A DNA stretch of 64,000 bases, from contig FN648485.1 in NCBI GenBank assembly GCA_000310025.1, positions 126,529 through 190,528 on the forward strand, in the 5' to 3' direction. A program made the translations under genes and the position numbers. Position 1 is the first letter of the stretch; each line of letters begins with the position of its first letter. The notes below the pieces were generated by a model. The model did not search any database. It was not told the origin of the DNA and saw nothing but the letters and a program-made list of their open reading frames with translations. Positions 20,346 through 31,244 of this stretch are shown in pieces. The stretch is from Ectocarpus siliculosus (lineage: Eukaryota; Sar; Phaeophyceae; Ectocarpales; Ectocarpaceae).

Positions 20346-22980
20346 ACGTGTAGGTAGCTTTAGATGGTGCTACGGTCTGGAAGATCAAAAGCGACAAATG
20401 CCAAAGGCGAACGACGTAACACAAAGGCGCAGTCTGTCTTGGACAGCGCCAAGAAACACACACAACGATATGCATAGAGAGGAGAGGAAGCACATTTGGA
20501 CCTACGCATGGTCAACCATACTTGCGTAGCCCTTGGCCATGTACACCAATATGTATGCATATACCCCAACGTTTTGCACATCCACGGCGGCACCCGACAC
20601 AGGTGCAAGACATAACCCAAATATTTCTGAGCACTGCCGTATCGTGCCGCAACGTTCGTCGACAGAAGGTGCTCCACTCTGACTCGAGCATAGAAGCATT
20701 GCCGTGTCCATCGTTACATTTCGAATTCCTTGTTGTAGTGCCAGGTACGAGATGTTCCCCAGGAGTCCGTTAGCGCGGGGACCACATCAAAACGCCTATA
20801 CGTGCATCTGTTGATTAGCAACATCATGTGACAGGTGGACGACACGCGCACGGTTATTAGCATCGCATTGAAGCAGCTTCGTCGTCGCAGGGGGTATCCC
20901 ATCCAGGCATGGCCGTCGCGGTAGGCCATCGTTCTTGGTCGATGTCTGGTCCATACTGCTGCATCCAAACCAAATATCGAGCTACAGTATACTTAGTTAC
21001 GGTATGTTATTTTCCCCATACGAACAGTAAGAAATGTGGGTATAGGTATTGCATGATGTGTGTCCTCGACATGATGTGTCTCCTCTCCTCTCCATGAATA
21101 TCGCCGGCCCATACCGACTGCGAGTTTGGGTCTGTCGTACACATTTGTAATGTGCCGCTTCGGATCTTGCAAGCCGTAGAGTTTGACTTCAGTGGAAGGT
21201 GGTCGAGAACTCCATGGAGGTTTCGGGAAATTCTATCTCCAAGATACTTGCCACTCGCGGAAACAATCGCACGGACAGGTCTGTTTGAGCTGTCGTTGCA
21301 CTTTTCGGCTGACTTTCGCACCGTCTTGGCTGTTGTATAAAACTTCAAATGTTTCGTTGAGGAGTAGGTTGGAAAATATCCGTTCAAGGGTTTCCAATGT
21401 CTTTACAAACAGCTTGTCCGCGCTTGGTCGTATTCCTCAAGAAAAGCGACCGGCCAGAAGCCTGCGAGTTGGTCTGCTGGAGTGATGCCGCCGTACGTGA
21501 AGACGCTCTTGGATATCGTCCGGTCGGCCTACATTTTTTCCTTGCTCGTAGTTGGGAGTGATGCGGTAAGGCTCTGATCTGTGCTGCACGCTTTCTTGTA
21601 TAGGAGACGAAGGGAAAACAAATCTCGCCCTCGCTGTCGCTACTCGGTGCATGCCATGCTCGGAAAGCGGAAGATAGCCGGACCTGGATTCCACTACCAC
21701 GCGTAACTTATGATCGCGTAAAAAGACCCCAAACAACTTTCCTCATGTGTGAATGTGACACATGGTCCACCCAATGCGTTGCTAGCTTCTATCAACCCAC
21801 AGGAGTATCTACCAGCAGCCGTGACCGTGGGGGCTGTTGGTAGAGCGATCGTGGTAACCCGGGAATGAATGCCGCATCTAGTGCAGCCAGCTTGGTCTTC
21901 CAACGTACAAAGGGTGGTGGCCAGGACGCAACCCACCCTTGTGTCCTTGTCGTGTTGCTGCTGTCGATCCGTGTCTAGCTGTACGCGAGGAGAGAAGCAG
22001 ACCAGCCCCCGGAATATTGCACCGTCTTCCACCACATGGTGAAAAGCGCGGGCTCGACCATCAAGTCTACCCTCCGCAGCGCTTCACGGGGAGAAGGTAT
22101 CCCGTTACCAGGTGCGAATATGTCATTTTGGATATAAATGTATGTATCGCTTGAACCCGCTGCGTTTGTGCCCAATGCTTATCCTGATGTTTTTTTTTTT
22201 TTCATGGTCCGAAGGATTTAGGCGACCTCTTTCCGGTGTTTCCCGGCCGCCTTCGGAAGACGGCGTCAAAGAGTATAAGTCGGATATCAAGCACCCGTTT
22301 GTCCCGTTTACACCCACGCGGATACGTCAAAAGGGCTATAATGCCCTAGGCATGGGGACGTCGGGTCCGCACAACGCATATTTCCGTGATCGAGTGTCGA
22401 ACCCAGGATAACAAAATGATCATCACACGTCGCGAGCTATGCGTACATGGTTTTGACGAGGGAATTCATTAATCTCTATTTCTACCTATCGAGATTCTGG
22501 TGCTCCAACGGAGGACTCACTAATCTCACAAAGTGACGTGCACAAACTACTTCGGATGTCAATGATGGAGTTGCTAAGAAACACACGGACGGAGGGGAAC
22601 GTCGGCGGTAACAATGCTGCAGGCAACCGACTCGTAAGGTAGGGTTGAAAAGCATTTCGCGTGTCGATTTGTCGGAGTGCGAGCAGCGACGATCGTACCG
22701 ACACCACAACGACGTGACAAATTTGTTGACTCCGTTCCGACTGCTGTGGTTCTGCGGCGCAGGGTTGTGTGTAGATGGACCTCAAAGCATTCCCACTTGC
22801 CAAAAAGCCTTCAACTCTTCCGCGGTCATCGTGGGATACGCGGAACTTATGAGGTAAGCACAACTGCTGCTGGTCGATGCTTCTCAGAAGCTACAGCACA
22901 GGGCAGGCCAACGCTTACAATATCCTGCTTCTTGTAATACACTGAGAAGAAATAATCTCTACCGAGAAGTTGAAATCATG
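20346..22980. other. Non-coding, one dispersed repeat, no gene recognised
   Basis: Apart from repeat E (20733-20965) I see no shared element or convincing exon. Open frames are short and motif-free on both strands. A T12 run lies near 22190. Confidence 0.45.
20733..20965 (-). repeat. Dispersed repeat E, copy 1
   Basis: Aligns in the same orientation with 46865-47112 (GTAGTGCCA, GATGTTCCCCAG, TGCATCTGTT, GGTATCCCAT, GGTCCATACTGCTG). Inverted, it aligns with 36760-36980 and 38140-38350 (GATGGGATACCTCCTGCGACGG, ATGCGATGCAAACATCCGTTCG). At least four degenerate copies exist in the window. Confidence 0.7.
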
Positions 22981-23060
22981 TAACCAGGGGGAGGATTGGC
23001 CCCCCGCTCCTCAATGGGGCGGGCGGCCAGAATGCGACGGATGGCCGCGGTGGTTTGAGA
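22981..23060 (-). repeat. End fragment of the GGGGCGGG repeat family
   Basis: The reverse complement of this segment matches the ends at 20285-20330 and 24715-24765 (CGCCATCCATC-like block, then CCCCATTGAGGAGCGGGGGGCCAATCC). Confidence 0.65.
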
Positions 23061-24529
23061 GAAATAGTTACCGTAGTAAGGAGCGCATCGTTGCAATAGA
23101 CGGTGATAAATAGACTGTAGCCGTGTGGTAGGAGCAGACTCCGTATCAGCTTCTCTTTGTCGGTGTCGTCCAGTATCATCCAGGTTGTCTGGTGTCGGGC
23201 TGTCGACTTAAGGGGAAACTCTTGAAATCCGCCTCGCACCCGGCACGATTGCGCGGCCACACCCATCATGCAGTATACATACTTGCAGGATGGTCGAAGT
23301 TTCGTGACACGTTTCTTACTTCTATATTTTTTTGTGCTACACAGCAGTATGGACCAGACACCGGAGAACGTTCACGTTCAGTCACGCACAACCGCATGAT
23401 GAAGGCCGACACGCGTCGCAAATGATTGACAGCACGGAGCATAGGCGCGCAGCACGCGTACTTGTAGACCTACCTAGCTTTGGTATTGTTCTAGCACGCA
23501 TGTATCCACACCATGCTGTTTTACGCAGCAGCAGACGCACAGCAACAGATACACACGTTCAATTACGCGCAACCGCATGATGAAGGCCGACACGCGTCGC
23601 AACTGATTGACAGCATAGAATAGACGCGCAGCACGGGTCGGCCGTACTGGCACACCTGCAGCAAGCCAGCTAAGGTTCAAGCGCAGCTTTGGGCGCACGT
23701 GTATTCACATCGACAGCGGCACGACGCTTGATACAACACACAGCATTACGTGACAGCAACGTTTTCCTTTTCACGTAATAACTCTCCGCATGGCACGAGA
23801 CAGAACACTACTGCAGTCTGGTGCGTGTCTCTATCCATCACAACGACAATAGAGGGAGTTGCTGCCGCTGCCGCGCGCCCAGCACACCAACCTGGAAACT
23901 TCTGATGTGCAATCGCCCTTCCAGTCTTCTTCAAGCTTTATCACTCTACATACGTGATTTTGCCGGCTGTACAACAGTGCTCAAGGTTAGGAGTTTTGAC
24001 GACTGACACAGAGTTTTCTGCGTCCCGAGTTCCAGGCTGGGCTGGTTGCTCTTTTTACCCCCCATTGTTCCGCATGTCCACGTCCACAGCGTTTGTCCAG
24101 AGCTCCTTACGTTGTTCGTTTGTGTGCATGTATGTCCATCAGAGATATCCCACAGTCTTCACTACTCGAAGTACTGTAGTCGCTCTGTGTACTCTATGTA
24201 CAGTAGTACTTTTTGTTCTAACAGCAGTATGTACTTCATCAAGTTACAAATGTTGCTATCGGCAAAAGGCTTGCACGAAACAGTAAGTAGATGGATCGAC
24301 TTGTTGCCGCACGGAGTGAAGGATGTGGGTTGGTGACGCGTCTTGGTTGTATGCGACAACCAATGCTTTGAACATGATTAGACTATTGGGCTGCCCACGA
24401 AATGGAATGGTCGAGAGGTGGTCCCGACCTACTGTACTACAGTACAACAAGTAGACAACATCGACCATAGCCGCGCAGCCCACGTCGGCCGTTCTCGCAG
24501 ACCTACTCGACATCTATCTGTCACACCTT
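23061..24529. other. Non-coding with a 70-bp direct duplication
   Basis: Positions 23385-23455 and 23562-23632 are near-identical (CAACCGCATGATGAAGGCCG, ACACGCGTCGCAA, ATTGACAGCA, GCGCGCAGCACG). The stretch at 23270-23370 resembles the start of the composite repeat (GGATGGTCG, ACAGCAGTATGGACCAGAC). No gene is recognised. Confidence 0.6.
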
Positions 24530-24772
24530 ATGTTCCCCCCGCCCACTGGGGGCGCGAGGGCCTATGCTTCACTCTGTTGGGCCCTCTCGCTCTTCGCGAA
24601 CGTTTTCACGTCTTCATGTCTTCATTGCGTCTCCATACACCGTCCCTTCTTGCTACTTCTAGCGTGTCGTCTTCTGTCTTCTTGTTCCTCACTTCCCCCC
24701 AAACTCTCACCGCCATCCATCCCGGTGTGGTCGCCCGCCCCATTGGGGGGCGGGGGGCTAATCCGTAACCCT
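24530..24772 (+). repeat. Dispersed repeat, GGGGCGGG-ended family
   Basis: Matches the right half of the repeat at 20160-20335: CACCGTCCCTTCTTGC, CTTCCTC-like pyrimidine stretch, ACTCTCACCGCCATCCATCC, then CCCCATTGGGGGGCGGGGGG and CTAATCCGTAAC. A similar CCCCGCCCACTGGGGGCG also opens the copy at 24537, so the unit may be bounded by related ends. Confidence 0.7.
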
Positions 24773-24893
24773 AGTATTCATATACTCCCTATTGGAAAAA
24801 ACCGACGAGCACGCCCATCGCACCTGCACACGACCTCATACAACAAGCAAGCAGCCAGGAAGCCTCATCGTCGCAGCAGACGTGTTCGTGCAG

Positions 24894-25090
24894 ACGTATG
24901 GTGACCCGAGAGGGTTTAGCATGTTGCTCGACACCGACTGGGAATACAAATTTTCTACACTGCGTGCACTAATATCGTGCGTCGACGACCATGCTGTAAA
25001 TAAACTAGGGTGCTTCCCCCGAGACCCGTACGTGAGCAAATGGAAGGAATTGTTTGAAGTTGTCGGCAGGGAAGGATATGGGCAAGTGGT
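24894..25090 (+). CDS. Weak exon candidate, unknown protein
   Basis: Open sequence after a TTCGTGCAG acceptor-like site reads TYGDPRGFSMLLDTDWEYKF and continues with an SKWKELFEVVGREGYGQV stretch before a GTG followed by a stop. The composition looks protein-like (balanced charged and hydrophobic residues, few low-complexity runs), unlike most frames here. I recognise no family and see no partner exon, so it could be chance or a relic. Confidence 0.2.
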
Positions 25091-25465
25091 GTAGATTTGA
25101 TATCATCCTGACAATTTACGGGTCTGTAATTACTTGTAGTCGGACAACTATGACCGGCGGGTTCCTCACACCCGCCAGCCTGTCATCATATCATCTGCAG
25201 CAGGCTGTGCGACGGAATTTGCACACACACACACACACCCCTTCTCCTGCAGGCCCATGGAATGGCACCATGGCATACATAGCGCGCGAAATAACAGCGC
25301 AATATATGTGAAGGTGCACGACTGTTGAACTCCATGTGAAGCAGATTTGTTGTGTGCAGGCTGCAACCCTGGCTGCTAATAGATTTGTTACGTGATTGAA
25401 CCTGTCCAGAACCCTAGTGTTGTTACCACGCTGGGTTGCCCAAATACTCAATTAAACAAACGTTT

Positions 25466-25806
25466 GTTGTCGAACACCGACTAAACTGCAGTTTATTGTG
25501 CACGGAAGAGTTCGGAACATCTCCCAGATCTACGTTTGTATTTGGGTTCTTGTTGTGCCGCCCTAGAGGCGTGTTGGTCCGGTTGTCTAGGTTTGGTTTT
25601 CTGGAATCCTACAAAGAGAAAGGTCTCACGGAGTTCTCATTCTGCTGCCTCGCTGCTCCTAGCAGCAAGAGTTTGATAAGACGCGTGTCCACTGGACCAA
25701 AGGGCCCCGTGTTGAGGAATGCACAGTGTGTAACACCCAGCTCGCGTCGGACGGTCACGCGGGAAGGAGGGCAGCAGCTACATAGCTACATCAAAGTTTG
25801 GAGCAA
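25466..25806 (+). repeat. Dispersed repeat D, forward copy
   Basis: Inverted relative to the copy at 854-1176. It starts near TGTTGTCGAACACCGAC and ends near AGTTTGGAGCAAGCAA. A 165-codon frame spans it (25436-25933), but similarity between the two copies is interrupted by frame changes, so I do not call a gene. Confidence 0.75.
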
Positions 25807-26149
25807 GCAAAAATTCGCAGCTTTTCTCGAGGGGCTGCGGGACGAGGGAAGGATGATGATGGAGCGCGCTTGGCTGGCGCACCAACCCGAGGAACAACGA
25901 GGGGACTATGTACTACCTATTCTGGGGACCTGATATCCCGCGTAGCATGTGTTTTCGTGTCAAATCTCATCAAGGGTTGGCTAATCACATCTCATCCACC
26001 GCCATCGTTATCAATAGACAACAGCGCCGTCACCGTGTCACCTTGCGCGCGGTGCAACTCCGTCGTGTGCTTTTCTGGAGGTATGCATAGGACGCCGTCA
26101 CATGAGATCACGCAGGTCGCCCAGTCTTTTCGACAACAGTCTACTGTGT
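25807..26149. other. Non-coding, nothing recognised
   Basis: Lies between repeat D and the DIRS-like terminal segment. No motif is seen. Confidence 0.4.
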
Positions 26150-26480
26150 GCTCCCATTTGTTATTCTCATCTGCCTCCGCCAACGTTCGGTTTGTTGATT
26201 TCTTTCGGCTTGCTTCATCATTACCGGTTTCTAGATCACCAGGATAGAAAGAGAAGGGGTTGGAACCGGCGCTTAGAAAACACACAATCCACGCGCCTGA
26301 TTCCCCCTCCATAACTGACTCATTCTCTCTCTCCGAACGCAAGTCAGCTAAATCCAGCCTGGGGAAAACAACGGCTACTGCTACTGCATGCAGGGGCCTG
26401 AAGTGACCAAGTCCCCAACTGGTACTCGACCATTCAACTACACCCAAGCCGAGGTCTACTCCAGACTACTGCGTACATGT
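26150..26480 (-). repeat. DIRS-like 3' terminal segment
   Basis: Matches 42580-42870 and partly 51309-51510 (GTTCGGTTTG, TTTCTTTCG, TTGCTTCAT, GGTTTCTAG, then CAAGTCCCCAACTGGT versus CAGGTCCTCAAATGGT). This conserved non-coding end defines the family. Confidence 0.65.
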
Positions 26481-26508
26481 AGCCAGCCATACTACTGCCC
26501 GCGCGCAG

Positions 26509-27530
26509 TCAACCCCTCGTTCCCCATATCGTACTTCCCCCCGGCCGTCTTACGTCGAACCTCGTCCCGTTCGTTAGTTTTCGCGACACCCTACGCGAGT
26601 CCTCGACATTGTTCTGAGCATACTGCTTGTATACCGACGACTTTTTTCCTTCTCTCTGAATCACCCTCTCAGAAATGTCCCCGCCTGATGCCAACGCAGA
26701 AGCGTCCCCACTACGTAGCGTAGTGTTGGAGGTCTCGCCCGGACTCGGTGACGACGCCTCGGAGCGCCCTCAGTGCTCTACTGTACTTTACCACTTGCAC
26801 CGCCCCCCCCTTCTCGCGGAAAGACGATAGTGGTACGGAGTCGGGCAACGTCGCATGACACGATACAGCTCCACACCAAGAGCGACTGCCCCTCCATACG
26901 CTCTTACCCCCGACTGCGGTCCCCTAACGTGATCCTGTGTCCGAACACGAATTTCAATGTTCCCTTTCTCATCCTGATCACCCTTGTGGCCACGGAAATG
27001 CAACGCTAGCCGATCAACCTTGCGATAGTTGCGGAAGTCAAGTTGCTCGTTGCCTGAAAATAAAGCTACGCCCCCCCGTGTGAGACTATGCGATGCGTGT
27101 GCTACGCCGGCGTCGTTGGCGCAAACCTCGTCAGACCGAGTCACCAAGAAGAAACTGAGACCAATGCACAGCCACATGACCCGTCCGCCTGCTCCCCAAC
27201 CCGGGACCCTGCATTCCCCGTCAAGCAGCATGCCCCAGGATATTGGTAAACGCACACGACGCGGGGTGCCTAGAGGTACATGATTCCTTACGACCCCCCG
27301 CAATGCACATTTTAGCAACGGCGACGAGATGTCCAACTCAGCAGACGCGTCCACCCTGTGGTGAAACTGCACCGCTGCTAGCTTCCCTAAAATCGTACTA
27401 GCGGAGTTGCTTCCTACGTCAAAGCACTATGCAGCAAAAACATTCAGCTCCCATACCCTGCGGTCGTTGGAAATGCCAGCGTACAAAAGACGGGGTTTGC
27501 CTATCATCCCACGAAACGTGCGCTAAGACT
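26509..27530 (-). pseudogene. DIRS-like tyrosine recombinase, broken
   Basis: Two main frames. 26788-27372 has the core-binding to catalytic transition: AVQFHHRVDASAEL, then RLPISWGMLL, then LGLSFFLVTRSDEVCA-like residues with the first catalytic arginine, then LHFRGHKGDQDEKG. 26509-26694 has the C-terminal part, ASGGDISERVIQREG and VYKQYAQNNVEDSRRV, with the candidate nucleophilic tyrosine in VYKQY. The intervening segment that normally holds the H-x-x-R pair is frameshifted and has a stop near 26725. This family inserts a circular DNA intermediate by site-specific recombination, so it needs no DDE integrase. This copy is inactive. Confidence 0.85.
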
Positions 27531-27559
27531 TAAACCCCGACGCGTAAGTACGCCTAGAC

Positions 27560-28369
27560 GAAGGCGCAGTTGATTGCCCAACGAGCTACACGCCAAGATA
27601 ACGGAGACTAGGTCCCGCCTTGCCTGCCCCAGTTCTTGCGCCTGCCACTGAATATCCGGTCGGAAAGCATGGAGGTTGGGGAAGATACTGTCATCATCCC
27701 ATCTCGAAATACCATCGGCAAGGGTGATCAAGATGTCTTTCACGTGCCGCGCCCCAAAGGACCAGCCACCCCGCATCTCTAAGCACCCCATCACTTGGAT
27801 TGTCGCTCCCGACTTGACTCTTTGGGCCCCCTGCATTGATTGCACCAGTGCACAGCGCTCATATTATCACCTCTCATAAGAACACTCTGTCCCTGGTACT
27901 CGGGCATGGTTCCTGCATCTACCGTAAATGCCCATACTGTGACCACCATGCCGAGCAGTTGCAGGACGTTGATACTGAGATCATCTCTGCCCAACACGCG
28001 ATTGCGCAAATCTTGTCTGAGGTCTTTTAGATAGCTCATCCGCCAGTACTTCCCCGTCTCCAAACAGTAACCACCCATCGCGTCCCCGCTAGCGTCTCTC
28101 CGCAACGTACGGACGTGTGGTTGCAAGTAAAAGCTGTACAACGGCATGGCGAGCCGTCCTTGCTTGTCAGCACCCAGCGCCCCTTCAACCATCACATGCC
28201 AAAACGACACGTCCGAACGGAACTCTGGGCCCAGCGTGACGATCCGACTGGAGCTTTGCGGGCCGCCCCCGGAGCGATACAGTTTCTCGTCCCACGGCTG
28301 ACCTGACGACAATCCCAACTGATTGAGCACCCGACGAACGAAGAGTTTCCGGGACGGACTACCTCGCAA
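27560..28369 (-). pseudogene. DIRS-like RNase H domain
   Basis: The frame 27791-28369 contains the RNase H active-site sequence DASGDAMGGY, then a long helix region ELLG-like INVLQLLGMVVTVWAF, then VLMRGDNMSAVHWCNQCRG with the next catalytic aspartate. The frame 27504-27845 continues with ARHVKDILITLADGISRW, the C-terminal histidine and aspartate block. A frame change near 27800 separates them. The order and spacing match the second copy closely. Confidence 0.88.
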
Positions 28370-29406
28370 ATGTGGAGAAGCTTGCCCATAAGTGACCGCA
28401 CCTCGTATTCTGGGGCGGTACTACGGACCACCCGAACGGCCAACATATCGTAAACCCGGAGGTGTTTCGTGTGGGGCACAGAGATCGAAAGCGATTTCGT
28501 AGCAATATCCCGACCAAGGACCTCCATACGCGACTCCCACGACATTAGCTTGCTCGACGAAAAGAGAGGGGGGAAACCACGCGGCCTGTCGCCGAATAAT
28601 CTAAAGTGGTCCGACGCTAAAGATGCTGACGCTAGCAGACACCGGTCGATGACTGGGTGCTCGACGTGCACCTCGACGCCGATGACATCGTCTACATATG
28701 CTCTAGTGGAGAAAGGATCATCCGGCCCCGCTTGACCCGGGGGAAGCGCACATGGCGCAGGTAGATGGGTCTGTTTTACCTCTGCGGCGGGCAACACGCG
28801 AATGTGCTCCGTGGCCGCTCGACCGTGAGATGTCACGACGGCGGAATCGACGGTCGTGCGATTGTGGGAGTGTTCGATAGCGGCCGTGCACATGCGAACA
28901 TACTGGAGGCTAAGGTTTCATCCGAATTGCAGTTGCCGATCCACTATTAGGACCTCGCCAAAGGCGTAGCCGAACGTCGGGGAACGCGCCCTCTCCACCG
29001 ACACTTGTAGAAAAGCGTCTTAAGAGTCGATTTTGGATATCAGAATCACGGGGTTGGGCTCAGACGCGTAGCGAACAACCCGATTGTTTAGATACAGCAC
29101 TCGCCAGACTACGTCACGCAACACGTGGCCCACCTTGCATCCCGGTGAGCTAGATGTATCCGTGTCTTGGTTCACACCCGAAAACCGCAAATCGTTGATG
29201 ACCCGTGCTTTTTTCGGGTTGACGACCACTCCAAGCGGTGAGACACGCAAACCCTCGATCTGAGACGCCGCGGTTTTAGGAAAGACGAACGCTCTGCCGT
29301 ACTGAACATCATATCTAACCTTTTCGAGGATCTGCGCGCCATGCGGTCGTGTGGACCTATGATTGCCGTACTGCAAGCCCCCGCTGTAATCGGCACCGGA
29401 ACTCAA
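28192..29406 (-). pseudogene. DIRS-like reverse transcriptase
   Basis: 29020-29406 holds the N-terminal fingers and motif A region (GLRVSPLGVVVNPKKARVIN, DLRFSGVNQDTDTS, then ILISKIDS). It is cut by a stop immediately after the motif-A aspartate, and homology to the second copy shows reading should continue as DAF. 28192-28893 has the catalytic AYVDDVIGVEV box, then SLMGKLLHICEVVRPGN. A frameshift near 28330 leads into the RNase H frame. At least two stops and one frameshift are present. The family copies its RNA to DNA before recombinase-mediated insertion. Confidence 0.9.
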
Positions 29407-29669
29407 AATGAAACGATGTGAACAAGCAAGTCAATCAAGGAGAAGTTTTTAACCCCACCGAACCATTGGCGAACCCGATTGGGGTCCACCCGGGGTATCG
29501 GCAGGACGTCTTCTAGCGTGTGCACGGATTCAAAGTTTCCGTCGTGCATGTTGAGGAAGGTCAGGCACACCCCAGCCACCCGAAACAAATATTCCCGCAC
29601 TGCTACCGGCTCTTTAGCCGCTACGAGAGCGCCAATTTCGTGACTGAAAGCACGCACAACCGCATCCAC
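29403..29669 (-). pseudogene. Conserved domain just upstream of DIRS-like RT
   Basis: An 88-codon frame including AGVCLTFLNMHDGNFESVHT, then VDPNRVRQWFGGVKNFSLID. The second element has the matching RSVRQWFGGVKQFPSIVLLV at 44717-44929 in the same position, so this is a conserved part of the element. I know no named function. Confidence 0.6.
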
Positions 29670-30124
29670 ACCTGAGGTAGGCCCCCCCGGTGCCCGGGAA
29701 GGCCCGCCCCCCTATTTGCTTTTTTCGCTTTTTCGTTTCGGAAGAAGGAAGATATTGATATTGTAGGCCTATCGCCGCTCCCCTCGACCGCGCCGCCTGC
29801 CCCGCTTCCGCCTCCGCTTCCGGTGCAACCGCTAGCCCGGCCCTGGTTGCCTCGGGCACGCCCCACGGGGCCCCTGCGAGCGCCCGATGATGTGCGTTCT
29901 GAAACGGGGTCCTGTGCGTGTAGGTATCGGCACGTGGGGTTCTCGCAGCCTCCCTTGACGTGCGCGAAGCAAATACGTGACTCGCGGCGGTGGTACCCCG
30001 CACTCGTCCAGGATGCCTGCTCGTTGGGCTCCGGCCCGTCTTTGCGCCTACGCTTCGTCGGCGACATGACGTCCGACGGAGGGGCCGGCCGAAATAAGGC
30101 GGCGTTTCCCAGCTCCCCAGTCAC
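29621..30124 (-). CDS. DIRS-like gag C-terminal part with CCCH zinc finger
   Basis: A 167-codon open minus frame. Residues near 50-70 read CFAHVKGGCENPTCRYLH, a C-x7-C-x4-C-x3-H finger, followed by a Gly/Arg-rich basic region. The N-terminus has a SPTKRRRKDGPEP basic segment that could act in nuclear targeting. CCCH fingers are common in gag-like proteins of DIRS and related elements and likely bind the element RNA. It overlaps the gag N-terminal frame by a few bases, so the two may be one ORF separated by a frameshift. Confidence 0.65.
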   Translation of the reverse strand: MTGELGNAALFRPAPPSDVMSPTKRRRKDGPEPNEQASWTSAGYHRRESRICFAHVKGGCENPTCRYLHAQDPVSERTSSGARRGPVGRARGNQGRASGCTGSGGGSGAGGAVEGSGDRPTISISSFFRNEKAKKANRGAGLPGHRGGLPQVWMRLCVLSVTKLALS

Positions 30125-31191
30125 GATGAAGTTCCTCGTGATGGTGAACTTTGGCGTGGGCGCCGGCGGATAGTGCTCGACGCCGACCGGAGGGGCGATG
30201 TGAATGGCTCTGATAGTGTGCGCGGCAGGGAACCAGTCGTGGCGAACGTTTTGAAATGTTCGTCGAGGAACGACACGAGGAGACGCCGGCTGGCAGCAGT
30301 CCTTATCTCGTCGCGGTGCTTGCGGAGCCGATTGCGGACGTCACGGAGCCCCTCCCGGAGTGCGTCTTCGAGAAGGTTCAGTCGCTCTTTGCTCTCTCTC
30401 TCGTTGATGCCGCGACCCAAAGCGTCGCAGATGACGTCGATCATGATCTCGAACGACTCGTCGATGTTGACCGTTGCTGACGCGCTGTCGGACGCCATAC
30501 GCCAGTCCGATACGCAAAATCGTGTGAACGTGTTTAGCGTCGACGCGATCTGCGAGCTGATGTGGACGTCTGGGTAAGACGCTTGCCACTGGGAGTCCGT
30601 GAGAGTGCTGATGAGGGCGCGCCGAGCAAGAACCAGCCAGGCCATGCGCGTGTGGGGGTTCTTCCATTCGGTCATGGCTTCCTTCAGAGCCATCTTCTGG
30701 ACGGCCGCAGGCGGTGTCGCCGGCGTAGCCGCATTCGGTGGAGGCCCCTGCGTCCCTAGCAGTTCGACCTCTCCCGCAGACCCCCCGGCAGCACCACCAA
30801 GATTGCTAAAGGAGAGGTCGTCGATCTGCGCTTGCATCTGATCTACCACCCCCCGGTGCTCATCCTCCTTTTGCTCGAACTTCTCGGTGAGTTCTTGCAG
30901 CCGCTGATGAAGACCGGCTATGTGTGACGGCCCCTTCGACTGAGAACGAGAGGCGGTGGCCACGCCCCGCGTCGCGGTCCCCCGGCGGTTCACTCGAAGT
31001 CTAGAACGGGCAGTCGCACGCCCCGCCCCCCGACCTAGTAGACGACCGTGCTGACGATCGCGTCTTCGTAGAACCGGCTGCCGCCGCACCGTGTGCATTC
31101 GTACGGGACGACGACCGGGTGACCCGCGCCCTCGCTGCCGCGCGTGGCGGCATATGTGATCATGTTGAAATTTTTCGGGCGACGAAAACAT
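30121..31191 (-). CDS. DIRS-like gag N-terminal part
   Basis: A 356-codon open minus frame. The first 80 or so residues are Arg-rich and probably out of frame; in another frame the same DNA gives VPYECTRCGGSRFYEDAIV, a CX2C motif. From about residue 90 it has HQRLQELTEKFEQKEDEH, a strong coiled-coil-like segment, then helical sequence (MTEWKNPHTRMAWLVLARRA, LLEDALREGLRDVRNRLRKH). Long helices with a coiled coil fit a capsid-like assembly role. The last 40 residues are Ser/Arg-rich. No named domain is recognised. Confidence 0.55.
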   Translation of the reverse strand: MFSSPEKFQHDHICRHARQRGRGSPGRRPVRMHTVRRQPVLRRRDRQHGRLLGRGAGRATARSRLRVNRRGTATRGVATASRSQSKGPSHIAGLHQRLQELTEKFEQKEDEHRGVVDQMQAQIDDLSFSNLGGAAGGSAGEVELLGTQGPPPNAATPATPPAAVQKMALKEAMTEWKNPHTRMAWLVLARRALISTLTDSQWQASYPDVHISSQIASTLNTFTRFCVSDWRMASDSASATVNIDESFEIMIDVICDALGRGINERESKERLNLLEDALREGLRDVRNRLRKHRDEIRTAASRRLLVSFLDEHFKTFATTGSLPRTLSEPFTSPLRSASSTIRRRPRQSSPSRGTSS

Positions 31192-31244
31192 TTCAAGGGA
31201 TGGCGTCAGGTTTCATCGACGATCATCGTTCGATCGACTCGCAC

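Larger units (their letters stand above)
26150..31191 (-). mobile_element. DIRS-like tyrosine-recombinase retrotransposon, near full length, decayed
   Basis: Read on the minus strand the order is gag-like ORF, CCCH-finger ORF, a conserved short domain, reverse transcriptase, RNase H, tyrosine recombinase and terminal segment. There is no integrase and no aspartic protease. An RT fused to an RNase H and followed by a lambda-type recombinase is diagnostic of the DIRS order. Each coding part has stops or frame changes, so the copy is dead. The exact ends are uncertain because I could not find the inverted terminal repeats and internal complementary region expected of DIRS. Limits were set by homology to the second copy at 42.6-44.9 kb and by the gag ORF. 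Confidence 0.85.

Noticed and set aside
22300-22410. Possible tRNA (GTCGAACCC-like word)
   Set aside because: No acceptor stem, D arm or anticodon arm could be paired on either strand.
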